From: CAYJBH01 sp964368625
GTDB taxonomy: Bacteria > Bacillota > Clostridia > Oscillospirales > Ruminococcaceae
Assembly (NCBI GenBank): GCA_964368625.1
Contig: CAYJBH010000018.1
Coordinates: forward strand, 1 to 60,898
Direction of reading: 5' to 3'
Length of the DNA: 60,898 nt
Both the position numbers and the translations under genes were made by a program. This document shows, piece by piece, positions 33,675 through 41,924 of the stretch. The first letter of the stretch is position 1. Every line of letters starts with the position of its first letter. The notes beneath the pieces were generated by a model, which made no database searches, was not told the DNA's origin, and was given only the letters and a program-made list of their open reading frames with translations.

Positions 33675-34085
33675 CTACTCATTCCTGTACGGTTGATAAA
33701 AGGTTGAAGATAAAGTGTATATCAGCTGATCGCTGTCAAAAAATTCGATAGAAAGGGTGTATAGCTCGTCATCAAAAGTCTCTTCGAAGCGAGCGTTATA
33801 TGCTCCGTTAACGGAAAATTGGCCGGAAGCATCAAATCCGGTGAAGTATGCACATTCTGTTTGCTCTGCTGAGGTCATTTCAACAAGTAAAGTTAGACCT
33901 CCCTCTTTATAGATTTCCATCGCAGTCTGTGCTGCTGCAACAGCGCCGCTTCGCTTTTCTGTTTCTAGTGCAATGTTGTGGGCTGCTAAAAACAGGTTTA
34001 AACAAACCACCGAACAAAGTGAAAAAAATAGTATTGAGATTATAAGCTCTATTAAAAACAGCCCGGATTTAGAGTGGGTTCTCAT
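33675..34085 (-). CDS. Type IV prepilin-like protein
   Basis: 136 residues. The N-terminal prepilin signature is SKSGLFLIELIISILFF, with cleavage expected after G8 and Glu at position +5 (E13) followed by a hydrophobic helix. The soluble part (AAAQTAMEIYKEG ... YTLSIEFFDSDQ) is compact and short, fitting a minor pilin or pseudopilin. The ribosome site is AAGGAGGC. The 3' end touches the next gene. It depends on a prepilin peptidase encoded elsewhere. Confidence 0.85.
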   Translation of the reverse strand: MRTHSKSGLFLIELIISILFFSLCSVVCLNLFLAAHNIALETEKRSGAVAAAQTAMEIYKEGGLTLLVEMTSAEQTECAYFTGFDASGQFSVNGAYNARFEETFDDELYTLSIEFFDSDQLIYTLSSTFYQPYRNE

Positions 34086-34094
34086 GGCGCCTCC

Positions 34095-34571
34095 TTAAAG
34101 GATTGATACTGCTAAGGAAAGAGTGGAATCATTATTATCGGCAACGGTGAAGGTAAATAAACCGTCGGTTTCATTCATAGTCATCTCAGAAATTTCCAAC
34201 ATTTTTTGCCCGGCTATCTTAGATGGAGTTATGTCGGCTTTTGTGAATAGCTCACACAGATAACCTTCATGAAGATAGATATATCTAACAAAGTCGCCTT
34301 CCGGCAATGATTCCATAATCATTAACGCCTCGGTTCCTTCAATCTCGCCAAGAGAAATCGTTCCCGCTACATTATTTTGATTAAGCTGTTTTTTTAAGTA
34401 GGAAATTGCAGTGCGAGAAGTAAATTCACTCTCCATGTCCATGGCTATTTTTTCGTAAACCTGTGTACCGAAAAAAACAAGCATCAAGGATGTTAGTGCA
34501 AAAACAGCAAAGAGTGAAAGTGTAAACAGCATGTCTACCGTATGATTTTTTTGTTTTAGGTTAATATTCAT
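34095..34571 (-). CDS. DUF4860-type pilus-operon protein
   Basis: 158 residues with a single N-terminal hydrophobic helix (TLSLFAVFALTSLMLVFFG) and a beta-rich exterior with IAMDMESEFTSRTAISYLKK and the end STLSLAVSIL. I recognise it as the DUF4860 type found in pilus clusters of Clostridia. It probably behaves like a minor pilin without a classic cleavage site. The start overlaps tightly with its neighbours and is cotranscribed. Confidence 0.7.
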   Translation of the reverse strand: MNINLKQKNHTVDMLFTLSLFAVFALTSLMLVFFGTQVYEKIAMDMESEFTSRTAISYLKKQLNQNNVAGTISLGEIEGTEALMIMESLPEGDFVRYIYLHEGYLCELFTKADITPSKIAGQKMLEISEMTMNETDGLFTFTVADNNDSTLSLAVSIL

Positions 34572-34574
34572 AAA

Positions 34575-34880
34575 TCACCTACTGAAAACCTCAATGTCGG
34601 GCATAATATTGGGTGCAAAAGCTTCATAATGGACTATATATTTTTCACTATTAAGTTGTAAACCATACCGCTCTACCAACTCATCTAATGAAGATGGGTA
34701 CGCACCGTTTGTTGCATAGCTATGTGTGCAGCTACGAGTAATGGCATCCTCTAAGGTTTTAAGTTGTAGCTCATCACTTTTGCCGTTTAATGATGTTAGC
34801 CCCCAGTATGCAACAAAAATTATTATTGCCGACAAAGCTATGTTAATTATTATACTTTTTCTAGACAATATCTTTTTCAT
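34575..34880 (-). CDS. Small pseudopilin-like membrane protein
   Basis: 101 residues: a short basic start (MKKILSRKS), one hydrophobic helix (IIINIALSAIIIFVAYWGL), then a GspG-like layout of helix plus NGAYPSSLDELVERYGL. The latter is reminiscent of the YPxxLxxL stretch that follows the helix in type II secretion major pseudopilins. It has no prepilin cleavage motif. It is encoded 3 bases from the DUF4860 gene and follows the PilC/GspF gene. Confidence 0.65.
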   Translation of the reverse strand: MKKILSRKSIIINIALSAIIIFVAYWGLTSLNGKSDELQLKTLEDAITRSCTHSYATNGAYPSSLDELVERYGLQLNSEKYIVHYEAFAPNIMPDIEVFSR

Positions 34881-34895
34881 TAATAAATACCTATA

Positions 34896-35966
34896 TTATC
34901 CTATGTGCGAAATAATGCTCATTAAAGGTAGCATAACAGAAAGAAGAATAGCACCAACAATAACCGAAAGAACTGCAACAATAGTGGGCTCTATTACAGA
35001 TATGATGTTCTCAAGTCTTTTAGTAACATCTTCATCGTACCTCTTAGAAATGCTCTCCATAACTCCGTCTACCTGTCCTGTTTTAAAGCCAACGGCAAGC
35101 ATTCTAGCGTAAATGCCGGCAAAAATTTTATTCTCTATCATTGCCTTGGCAAAAGGAGTTCCGTTAGACATTTCCTCTCTTAGTTTAGAAATTTTCCCCC
35201 TTAAAATGCTGTTTTCAGTCATTCTTTCTACCATCTGCAAACTCTCGTCGGTATCAAGTCCGCTGGAGAGCATTAAGGACAATCCACCTGCAAATCTTGC
35301 AACTGCAATATTTTCTACAATGTTTCTGGTTGCAAAAAAGTTCTCTTTAAATCTACTAAATATCACTCTACCCTTTTCGGTGAAAATAGCAAGAAGTATA
35401 ACAATTATTAAGATTCCCAAAACAGCTAAAATAATAATGAAATTATCTGCAGCAACGGTACCAATATCCATTAGTAGCTTTGAAAATCCGGTTATTTCGC
35501 TACCAAGCTGTTCAAAAACCGAATTAAAAATAGGCATTACATTTACAACTAAAACAGCTATAACTAACAACATCATAGCAACCATAACAATAGGATAGGT
35601 TACCGAATGTTTAATGGTTTTACGCAAATTATCTTCACGTGCATAGTAGAACGCGAGTGATTTAAAAACAGATTCTAATTTTCCTGAAATTTCACCGATT
35701 TTAATCATGTTAATCATATAATCAGGAAAACTCTCTGATTTTTCAAGAGCTGTTGAGAGCTGGCTTCCCAGTTCAAGTTCATTAATTATACTCGAAAAGA
35801 GCGTTTTAGAAAACTCATCTACAGATTCTTCCTGCATTATATAAAAGCCTTCAACCACAGTAATTCCCGAACTGAGTATTAACCCTAGCTGCTCACAAAA
35901 TGTTGACAGATCGGAGAAACTCAACTCCTTTGAGGATGCTTTTTTAGTAGGTGTATTTTTCTGCAT
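34896..35966 (-). CDS. PilC/GspF-family inner-membrane platform protein
   Basis: 356 residues. Two copies of the T2SF domain (first around 20-145, second around 220-340) carry the conserved FCEQLGLILSSGITVVEGF and FAGGLSLMLSSGLDTDESL blocks. Three transmembrane helices (TYPIVMVAMMLLVIAVLVV; IIILAVLGILIIVILLAIF; ISVIEPTIVAVLSVIVGAI) complete the platform. ATG 35966 has AGGAGA five bases upstream and overlaps the end of the lipoprotein gene by 23 bases. It is an essential part of pilus or pseudopilus assembly. Confidence 0.92.
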   Translation of the reverse strand: MQKNTPTKKASSKELSFSDLSTFCEQLGLILSSGITVVEGFYIMQEESVDEFSKTLFSSIINELELGSQLSTALEKSESFPDYMINMIKIGEISGKLESVFKSLAFYYAREDNLRKTIKHSVTYPIVMVAMMLLVIAVLVVNVMPIFNSVFEQLGSEITGFSKLLMDIGTVAADNFIIILAVLGILIIVILLAIFTEKGRVIFSRFKENFFATRNIVENIAVARFAGGLSLMLSSGLDTDESLQMVERMTENSILRGKISKLREEMSNGTPFAKAMIENKIFAGIYARMLAVGFKTGQVDGVMESISKRYDEDVTKRLENIISVIEPTIVAVLSVIVGAILLSVMLPLMSIISHIG

Positions 35967-36924
35967 AGTTATCTCCTGTTCCAATAAATGTCGTGTCACC
36001 ACCGCTATCGGCAAAGGTTGGATCCATTAACTTCCAGTCAACACCGTCGAACTCGATAGCCTTAATCCATCCGGTTTCATCGGTGTAAACATTAATCCAA
36101 GCATGATATATTTCGCCGGCATAACCGATAACTAGCTTAGCAGGGACTTCCTGAGAACGCAACATAGCGGCCATTACCGCAGCATAGTCAAAACATATAC
36201 CTGATTTAGATGTAATTGTTTCATCCAAATTAGGTAAGTATCCCGCAAGTTCGCCGTTAACCGCCTGTTCAGCTTTCGGATAATCATATTCAATTGTTTG
36301 TATTGTATAGTTGTAAACACTTTCGATAAACTCTATATCATTTGAGGAATATGAATATAGCTCTTTAGCTTTCTCAACAGCTAAAGATGATTCGCTAAAA
36401 TTAACATATTGATTTGAATAAAGAAATGGAGTGTATTCATCGTTAAGCGTAACTGTTATATTTTGAGTGTCAACTGTATAATATTCTGTTCCGGAGGACT
36501 GCTCGTATGTAGAAAGTGTATAGCCGCCAGATCCACTGGTTAATGGAAATGTTTGGTAACCGGTCTTTCCATGAAGATCATAGGTGTATGTTTCGCCGGC
36601 AGCATTTTCTACTCTGAATTTAATCTTGCCGGTATGTGAACCGACATATTCTACCATTATATAGCCTTCGGAACTATTGGAATAATCTATATTAACATAT
36701 GCGGAACTAAGCACCGATAATCCATCTGCAGATGGAATTCTGGGTGCAACGTCCAAGGCATCACGAATCGGAACAGACGGTGATTGAGTACTGGTGCCCT
36801 GCTCCTCTTCATTATCTCTTTCGGTTAAATCCAAACTCGGTTCAGAGTCGAGGAAAAAACCCAAAAAGCTACAGCTTGGAAGTATAATACAAAGTAATAA
36901 TAAAAACAAGAATTTTTTTAACAT
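35944..36924 (-). CDS. Transglutaminase-like lipoprotein
   Basis: 326 residues. The lipobox LPSC places lipidated Cys at 18. After an acidic linker come a beta-sandwich-like region (about 70-165) and a transglutaminase-core domain with the Cys-His-Asp triad C244 (SGICFDYAAVMAAMLR), H274 (IYHAWINVY) and D301 (LMDPTFAD). It is probably on the outer face of the membrane, as protein cross-linker, protease or amidase-type enzyme. It is the first gene of the pilus operon, overlapping the GspF gene. Function on pilus subunits or the cell wall is inferred from position only. Confidence 0.88.
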   Translation of the reverse strand: MLKKFLFLLLLCIILPSCSFLGFFLDSEPSLDLTERDNEEEQGTSTQSPSVPIRDALDVAPRIPSADGLSVLSSAYVNIDYSNSSEGYIMVEYVGSHTGKIKFRVENAAGETYTYDLHGKTGYQTFPLTSGSGGYTLSTYEQSSGTEYYTVDTQNITVTLNDEYTPFLYSNQYVNFSESSLAVEKAKELYSYSSNDIEFIESVYNYTIQTIEYDYPKAEQAVNGELAGYLPNLDETITSKSGICFDYAAVMAAMLRSQEVPAKLVIGYAGEIYHAWINVYTDETGWIKAIEFDGVDWKLMDPTFADSGGDTTFIGTGDNYAEKYTY

Positions 36925-37057
36925 TAATCATTCTATCCAAAACTATCTAGATATATTATACATTAACACAAAATTAAAATCAATAGCGAGAGCATATTTG
37001 AATCACTATTTTTTATTTAACTTATACATCAATGCATATAGCTGATATTTTAATAAT

Positions 37058-37097
37058 TTTACATAGATTTTACATACAACACCTTTTATTTTTTACA
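37058..37097 (+). promoter_or_regulatory. PhoP-type boxes upstream of pstS
   Basis: TTTACA at 37058-37063 and 37069-37074 are exactly 11 bases apart, with a third TTTACA at 37092-37097, 23 bases on. Direct TT(A/T)ACA repeats with 11-base period are the Bacillus PhoP binding pattern. The third lies near the expected -35 position of a TATAGA (37112-37117) whose spacing is non-standard, as in activator-dependent promoters. Confidence 0.65.
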
Positions 37098-37158
37098 GTA
37101 GTAAAATATTATATAGATGTGACAAGATAATAATATTTAAAAATGGAGAATAACAGTA

Positions 37159-37956
37159 ATGAAAAAAGTAATTTCAATTATCGCATGTTTAGTTTTAGCG
37201 ATTACAACCTTAACATCCTGCGATCAGGCAGGCGGAACCATCTCAACCGGAGGCTCAACATCTGTTGAAGCGGTAATCCAATCTATGATGGAAGTTTACA
37301 TGGAAGAAAGTTCGGGCGTTAGCATTACATATGCACCAACAGGATCCAGTACCGGCGTTCAGGGTGCAACCGAGGGAACACTCGATATCGGACTATCCAG
37401 CCGCGGACTAAAGGATGAAGAGAAGGCTGTATTAACCGAAACCGTATTTGCATTAGACGGTATCGCAATTATAGTTAACAGCGCTAATACAGTGGCAGAT
37501 CTTGATATGGCAACTCTTGCCTCCATCTACAAAGGTGAGATAACCAACTGGAGTGAGGTTGGCGGAAGTGATAGTGAAATAGTGGTTATAGGTCGCGACT
37601 CAGCCTCCGGTACTCGTGATGGATTTGAGAGTATCGTTGATGTAGAGGATATGTGTGCATACGACGAAGAACAAGCATCAGGCGGTGGTGTTAAGGCAAG
37701 TGTTCAATCTATAGAAGGCGCTATCGGTTACGTATCTATATCTTCTGTTTCTGAAGAAGTTAACGTAGTTTCGATTGACGGTGTTGCTCCTTCCGAAGAA
37801 GCAGTTAAGGATGGCTCCTATCAGATTCAGCGCCCATTTGTATTCGCAACATTAACCGGCGAAGAAAATGAAACAGTTGCAGCCTTTATGGAGTGGGCTT
37901 TAAGTGAAGCAACTACTGAACTTATCCGTGATGCCGGTGCAGTACCACTAAATTAA
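37159..37956 (+). CDS. pstS: Phosphate ABC transporter substrate-binding lipoprotein
   Basis: 265 residues. The signal peptide ends at lipobox LTSC with the lipidated Cys at 21. The phosphate-binding loops are GGSTSVEAVIQSM, YAPTGSSTGVQGATEGTLDIGLSSRGL and IVVIGRDSASGTRDGFES, all typical of PstS. It is first in pstS-pstC-pstA-pstB-phoU-phoB-phoR. It is likely induced by low phosphate through the PhoP-type boxes upstream, and its 3' end carries a stabilising hairpin. Confidence 0.95.
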   Translation: MKKVISIIACLVLAITTLTSCDQAGGTISTGGSTSVEAVIQSMMEVYMEESSGVSITYAPTGSSTGVQGATEGTLDIGLSSRGLKDEEKAVLTETVFALDGIAIIVNSANTVADLDMATLASIYKGEITNWSEVGGSDSEIVVIGRDSASGTRDGFESIVDVEDMCAYDEEQASGGGVKASVQSIEGAIGYVSISSVSEEVNVVSIDGVAPSEEAVKDGSYQIQRPFVFATLTGEENETVAAFMEWALSEATTELIRDAGAVPLN

Positions 37957-37980
37957 ATATAACTAAATATAGAGACACTA

Positions 37981-38010
37981 TAAGGCTGTCGCATGGTTGC
38001 GACAGCCTTA
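37981..38010 (+). other. Intercistronic hairpin between pstS and pstC
   Basis: TAAGGCTGTCGCA (37981-37993) pairs perfectly over 13 bases with TGCGACAGCCTTA (37998-38010) around TGGT. No T-run follows, so it is more likely an mRNA 3'-stabiliser or partial attenuator that raises PstS level over the permeases than a full terminator. Confidence 0.7.
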
Positions 38011-38046
38011 AACCGGAAAAACAAACAGAGAGGAACGGCCTACTAA

Positions 38047-38919
38047 ATGAAGGTTAAAAAAATAACAGAAAAGATAATGAATGTCGTATTCTTAATCTGT
38101 GGGTTAACTGCGATTGCCTTTGTTGCACTTATTTCAATATACATGATTATTTCCGGTCTTCCGGCTATAATAGAAATTGGATTATTTGATTTCATTTTTG
38201 GCACCGTTTGGGATCCTGCAAACAGTACGAATCCGGAATATGGCATCTGGCCTATAATGCTTTCCAGTATCTATGCCACCGGAGGGGCTATATTGATTGG
38301 AATACCAATTGGTGTTTTAACGGCAGTATTCCTTTCAAAATATGCAAAAAGCTTAGCAGCATCACTTGTTAGGCCTGCTGTGGAGTTGCTATCAGGAATT
38401 CCAAGCGTTGTATATGGTTTGGTTGGTGCTATGTTTTTGGTTCCGGCAATAGCTGATGTTTTTGGATTGCCTAAAGGTTCAGGTTTGTTGGCTGCTATTA
38501 TAGTGCTCATGATTATGGTGCTCCCTTCCATTATATCGATTAGTGAAACTGCATTAAAAGCGGTTCCTCATGAATATGAAGAGGCTAGCCTTGCTCTTGG
38601 CGCGAGCCATACCGAAACGGTATTTAAGGTTACTATACCAGCTGCAAAAAACGGAATAGCTGCAGGTATAGTTCTCGGTGTGGGACGAGCTATAGGTGAA
38701 GCAATGGCTGTAATGATGGTTGCCGGAAATGTTGCCAACATGCCTGAGCTTTTTGAGAGCGTTGCTCTTTTAACAACTTCTATAGCAAAGGATATGGGTT
38801 ATGCCAGCGGACTACATCGTGATGCCCTATTCTCCATTGGACTTGTGTTGTTTGTGTTTATTTTGATTATTAATGCGGTTATGAATATCCTTATTAAAAG
38901 CGGAGGAAAAGATAGATGA
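38047..38919 (+). CDS. pstC: Phosphate ABC transporter permease
   Basis: 290 residues with about six hydrophobic segments. It has the PstC layout: VWDPANSTNPEYGIWPIMLSS in the first exterior loop, the ABC permease EAA region (PHEYEEASLALGASHTETVF) and VGRAIGEAMAVMMVAGN near the C-terminus. The last bases overlap the pstA start (ATGA). The ribosome site is AGAGAGG. Confidence 0.95.
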   Translation: MKVKKITEKIMNVVFLICGLTAIAFVALISIYMIISGLPAIIEIGLFDFIFGTVWDPANSTNPEYGIWPIMLSSIYATGGAILIGIPIGVLTAVFLSKYAKSLAASLVRPAVELLSGIPSVVYGLVGAMFLVPAIADVFGLPKGSGLLAAIIVLMIMVLPSIISISETALKAVPHEYEEASLALGASHTETVFKVTIPAAKNGIAAGIVLGVGRAIGEAMAVMMVAGNVANMPELFESVALLTTSIAKDMGYASGLHRDALFSIGLVLFVFILIINAVMNILIKSGGKDR

Positions 38920-39761
38920 GAAAAAAAAGGCTTGTTAAGGACAGCATTTTAAAGGTATGCGTATATTCAGCTGCAGTAATTACCGTTCTGTTTCTTGTTG
39001 GAATAATCGGTTACATCTTGGTTCAGGGAGTGCCGAATATAACCTGGGAGCTTATCTCAACAGCTCCGAGTCACCGAGAAAAAACTATAGGTATTCTTCC
39101 TAATATACTTAACACCTTATATGTTATTCTGCTTTCCCTTGCTATAGTACTTCCTCTGGGTATAGGGGCTGCTATCTACCTCACCGAATATGTAACTAGT
39201 AAAAAGGTGTTGATGGTAATTGAGGCTACTGTGGAGGTTCTGGCAGCAATACCGTCCATAATATATGGCCTTGTTGGAATGATGTTTTTTGGTCAGCTAC
39301 TCGGATTTAAATTAAGTTTGTTAACAGGATGTCTTACCTTGGTTATTATCATCCTTCCTATAATTATAAGAACAACCCAGGAAAGCCTAAAAACCGTTCC
39401 ACAATCCTATCGTGAAGGAGCGCTTGGGCTTGGTTCCACCAAATGGTATATGATAAGAACAATTATATTGCCATGTTGCCTCGACGGTATAATAACCGGA
39501 TGTATTCTCTCGGTAGGGCGTATCGTAGGCGAGAGTGCAGCACTTCTTTTTACAGCAGGTCTTGCAGCAGGAGCGCTAACCAACATATTTACAGCTTACT
39601 CCAGTAGTGGTGGAACGTTGTCGGTAGCGTTATATATGTATGTTGCCGAGCGTGGAGAATTTGGCGTAGGTTTTGCTATTGCAACTATATTGCTTGCCTT
39701 GGTATTAGTTCTTAATATTACTACAAAGTTGGTTCAAAAAAGGCTAAAGAAGGATAGATAA
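38916..39761 (+). CDS. pstA: Phosphate ABC transporter permease
   Basis: 281 residues with about six transmembrane helices. PstA-type blocks are GILPNILNTLYVI and TVPQSYREGALGLGSTKWYM (EAA loop), with SVGRIVGESAALLFTAG late in the chain. It overlaps the end of pstC by 4 bases, giving translational coupling. Confidence 0.95.
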   Translation: MRKKRLVKDSILKVCVYSAAVITVLFLVGIIGYILVQGVPNITWELISTAPSHREKTIGILPNILNTLYVILLSLAIVLPLGIGAAIYLTEYVTSKKVLMVIEATVEVLAAIPSIIYGLVGMMFFGQLLGFKLSLLTGCLTLVIIILPIIIRTTQESLKTVPQSYREGALGLGSTKWYMIRTIILPCCLDGIITGCILSVGRIVGESAALLFTAGLAAGALTNIFTAYSSSGGTLSVALYMYVAERGEFGVGFAIATILLALVLVLNITTKLVQKRLKKDR

Positions 39762-39782
39762 CAGAAAGGAATAATCATAATT

Positions 39783-40538
39783 ATGGTTACAGGAAGCACA
39801 ATAATGAAGGCGGAGGAATTTAACCTCTATTATGGAGATTTTCAGGCCTTAAAAAACATAAATCTCGATATGCCGGAAAAACAAATAACAGCACTTATCG
39901 GTCCGTCTGGTTGTGGTAAGTCTACATTTATTAAGTCGCTAAACAGGATGAACGACCTTATCTCAACGGTTAAAACAGAGGGCGAGATATTATTTGAGGG
40001 TTCCAGCATTTTTGGCAAAGAAGTTGATGTTACAATGCTAAGAAAACAGGTAGGGATGGTTTTTCAAAAGCCGAATCCGTTCCCCATGAGTATCTACGAC
40101 AATGTTGCATACGGACCGAGACTTCATGGACATCTTACCCATGCACAGACAGATCAGCTGGTTGAAGAAAGTTTAAAGGCAGCAGCGCTTTGGGATGAGG
40201 TAAAGGATAGGCTTAAAAAAAGCGCCCTAAGTTTGTCTGGTGGACAACAACAGCGACTATGTATAGCCAGAGCACTGGCTGTAAAACCAAAGGNNNNNNN
40301 NNNTACCAGTGCACTTGATCCTATATCAACATCTAAGATAGAAGAACTTGCAATTAGTCTAAAAGATGATTATACTATAATCATAGTAACACATAACATG
40401 CAACAGGCAGTACGTATTTCAGATAACACCGCTTTTTTCCTACTTGGAGAGGTTATTGAGTTTAACGATAGTGAAGAGCTGTTTAGCGTACCAAAGGATA
40501 AGCGCACAGAGGATTACATAACAGGGAGATTTGGTTAA
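39783..40538 (+). CDS. pstB: Phosphate ABC transporter ATP-binding protein (contains assembly gap)
   Basis: The ATPase of phosphate import. Visible are YYGDFQALKNINLDM, Walker A GPSGCGKSTF, Q-loop MVFQKPNPFPMS, signature LSGGQQQRLCIARAL and the switch His in IIVTHNMQQ. A run of ten N at 40294-40303 replaces the Walker B motif. The family has about seven residues between KPK and TSALDP, whereas the gap yields four, so roughly nine bases are missing and the total frame is kept. Start choice: ATG 39783 (AGAAAGGA upstream) or 39804, which has AGGAAG at ideal spacing. Confidence 0.93.
   Translation: MVTGSTIMKAEEFNLYYGDFQALKNINLDMPEKQITALIGPSGCGKSTFIKSLNRMNDLISTVKTEGEILFEGSSIFGKEVDVTMLRKQVGMVFQKPNPFPMSIYDNVAYGPRLHGHLTHAQTDQLVEESLKAAALWDEVKDRLKKSALSLSGGQQQRLCIARALAVKPKXXXXTSALDPISTSKIEELAISLKDDYTIIIVTHNMQQAVRISDNTAFFLLGEVIEFNDSEELFSVPKDKRTEDYITGRFG
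40294..40303. other. Assembly gap (10 N)
   Basis: Ten undetermined bases inside pstB, at the Walker B motif. The fixed length of ten and the three residues too few compared with the family point to a scaffold placeholder rather than a measured gap; the true interval is likely 19 bases. Confidence 0.9.
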
Positions 40539-41182
40539 TGAGAAAGAGATTTGATGAACAGTTGGAATTCCTAAATAAGGAATTAATTGTTATGGGTTCA
40601 CTCTGTGAAACAGCTATAGCAAAATCTTCAAAAGCTTTTACCGAGGATGATATTAATCTTGCACATCAGGTTTTGGAAAATGGCCACCTTATAGATCAGA
40701 AGGAGCGAGAAATTGAGTCGGTGTGCCTTAAAATGTTGTTGCAACAGCAGCCGGTAGCTCACGATTTAAGACTTATTTCTGCGGCTTTAAAGATGATAAC
40801 AGATATGGAAAGAATTGGTGATCAGGCTGAAGATATTGCCGAGATAGTTACAACAGAAAAAATATCTATTAAAGATAAAGTGCATCATATAAGAGATATG
40901 GCAACGGCTACAATAAACATGGTGAGCAGATGCATAGACGCATATGTAGCAAAAGATAAAGAACTTGCGTTGGCAGTAATTAAAGATGATGATATAGTTG
41001 ATACTCTTTTTTTAGAGGTGAAAAACGACCTGTTACTAGTTGCCGGAACTAAAGAAAATAACGAAGGTGTTCTGGATCTATTGATGATAGCAAAGTACCT
41101 TGAACGTATCGGAGACCATGCTACCAACATTGCTGGGTGGGTTTTATTCTCCATTACCGGTGAGCATGAAAAGAAACTATAA
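40538..41182 (+). CDS. phoU: Phosphate signalling regulator PhoU
   Basis: 214-residue all-helical protein made of two PhoU repeats (FLNKELIVMGSLCETAIAKS in the first, RDMATATINMVSRCIDAYVA in the second) with the LKMITDMERIGDQAEDIAEI and IAKYLERIGDHATNIAGW metal-binding blocks. It links PstB to the sensor kinase to keep the Pho response off when phosphate is plentiful. The start overlaps the pstB stop by one base (TAATG). Confidence 0.95.
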   Translation: MRKRFDEQLEFLNKELIVMGSLCETAIAKSSKAFTEDDINLAHQVLENGHLIDQKEREIESVCLKMLLQQQPVAHDLRLISAALKMITDMERIGDQAEDIAEIVTTEKISIKDKVHHIRDMATATINMVSRCIDAYVAKDKELALAVIKDDDIVDTLFLEVKNDLLLVAGTKENNEGVLDLLMIAKYLERIGDHATNIAGWVLFSITGEHEKKL

Positions 41183-41194
41183 TGAGGTATAACA

Positions 41195-41890
41195 TTGATT
41201 TATTGCGTAGAGGATGACGATAGCATTCGTGAGCTTATAATTTACACATTACAAAGTACCGGCTTTGAAGTAAAGGGTTTTTCAAATGCCGAGGATATGT
41301 ATCAGGTGGTTTATTCCGAGATTCCCGATCTTGTTATCCTTGATATAATGTTGCCCGGTAAAGATGGAATCGAGATATTACAATCTCTTCGTTCCGACAC
41401 TAGAACCGACAAAGTTTTGGTTATGCTTGCAACAGCCAAAGGAACCGAATTTGATAAAGTTTTTGGGCTTGATACTGGCGCTGATGATTATTTAGTAAAA
41501 CCCTTTGGCATGATGGAATTGCTCGCACGCGTAAAGGCTCTTTTACGTAGGAAAAGCAATCTTGAGAGTGAAAACAAACAGGAAACATTAAAGGTGGGAA
41601 ACATTTTGCTTGATTCAAAAAAGCGAACGGTTACTGCCTATTCACGTATTGTTAATTTAACCTATAAAGAATTTGAAATTCTCTGGATATTAATGAAAGA
41701 ACCTGAACGAGTTTTTACCCGAGATAACCTCTTAAATACAGTTTGGGGATACGATTTTAACGGGGAAACTCGAACCGTTGATGTTCATATGCGAAGCCTC
41801 CGGCAAAAGCTTGGAGATGCTGGAAGCCAAATACAAACAATTCGAGGGGTTGGGTATAGCATCTGTAACAAGGATCAAGAGACCGACTAA
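41195..41890 (+). CDS. phoB: PhoB/PhoP-type response regulator
   Basis: 231-residue OmpR-family regulator. In the receiver domain, acidic pocket VEDDDS, phospho-acceptor D50 in LVILDIMLPGKDG, Thr/Ala switch and Lys in DDYLVKPFGMMEL are visible. The winged-helix output (about 130-228) contains NLTYKEFEILWILM and GETRTVDVHMRSLRQKLG. It starts with TTG after GAGG. It probably binds the 11-bp repeats in front of pstS. It is encoded between phoU and its kinase. Confidence 0.93.
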   Translation: MIYCVEDDDSIRELIIYTLQSTGFEVKGFSNAEDMYQVVYSEIPDLVILDIMLPGKDGIEILQSLRSDTRTDKVLVMLATAKGTEFDKVFGLDTGADDYLVKPFGMMELLARVKALLRRKSNLESENKQETLKVGNILLDSKKRTVTAYSRIVNLTYKEFEILWILMKEPERVFTRDNLLNTVWGYDFNGETRTVDVHMRSLRQKLGDAGSQIQTIRGVGYSICNKDQETD

Positions 41891-41924
41891 TATAAACTAG
41901 TAACAAATCAAAGGGCAACTTAAT

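Noticed and set aside
39783..40538. PstB as a broken gene or pseudogene
   Set aside because: The frame is kept through the N run, and all other ABC motifs are intact; the gap is an assembly artefact.
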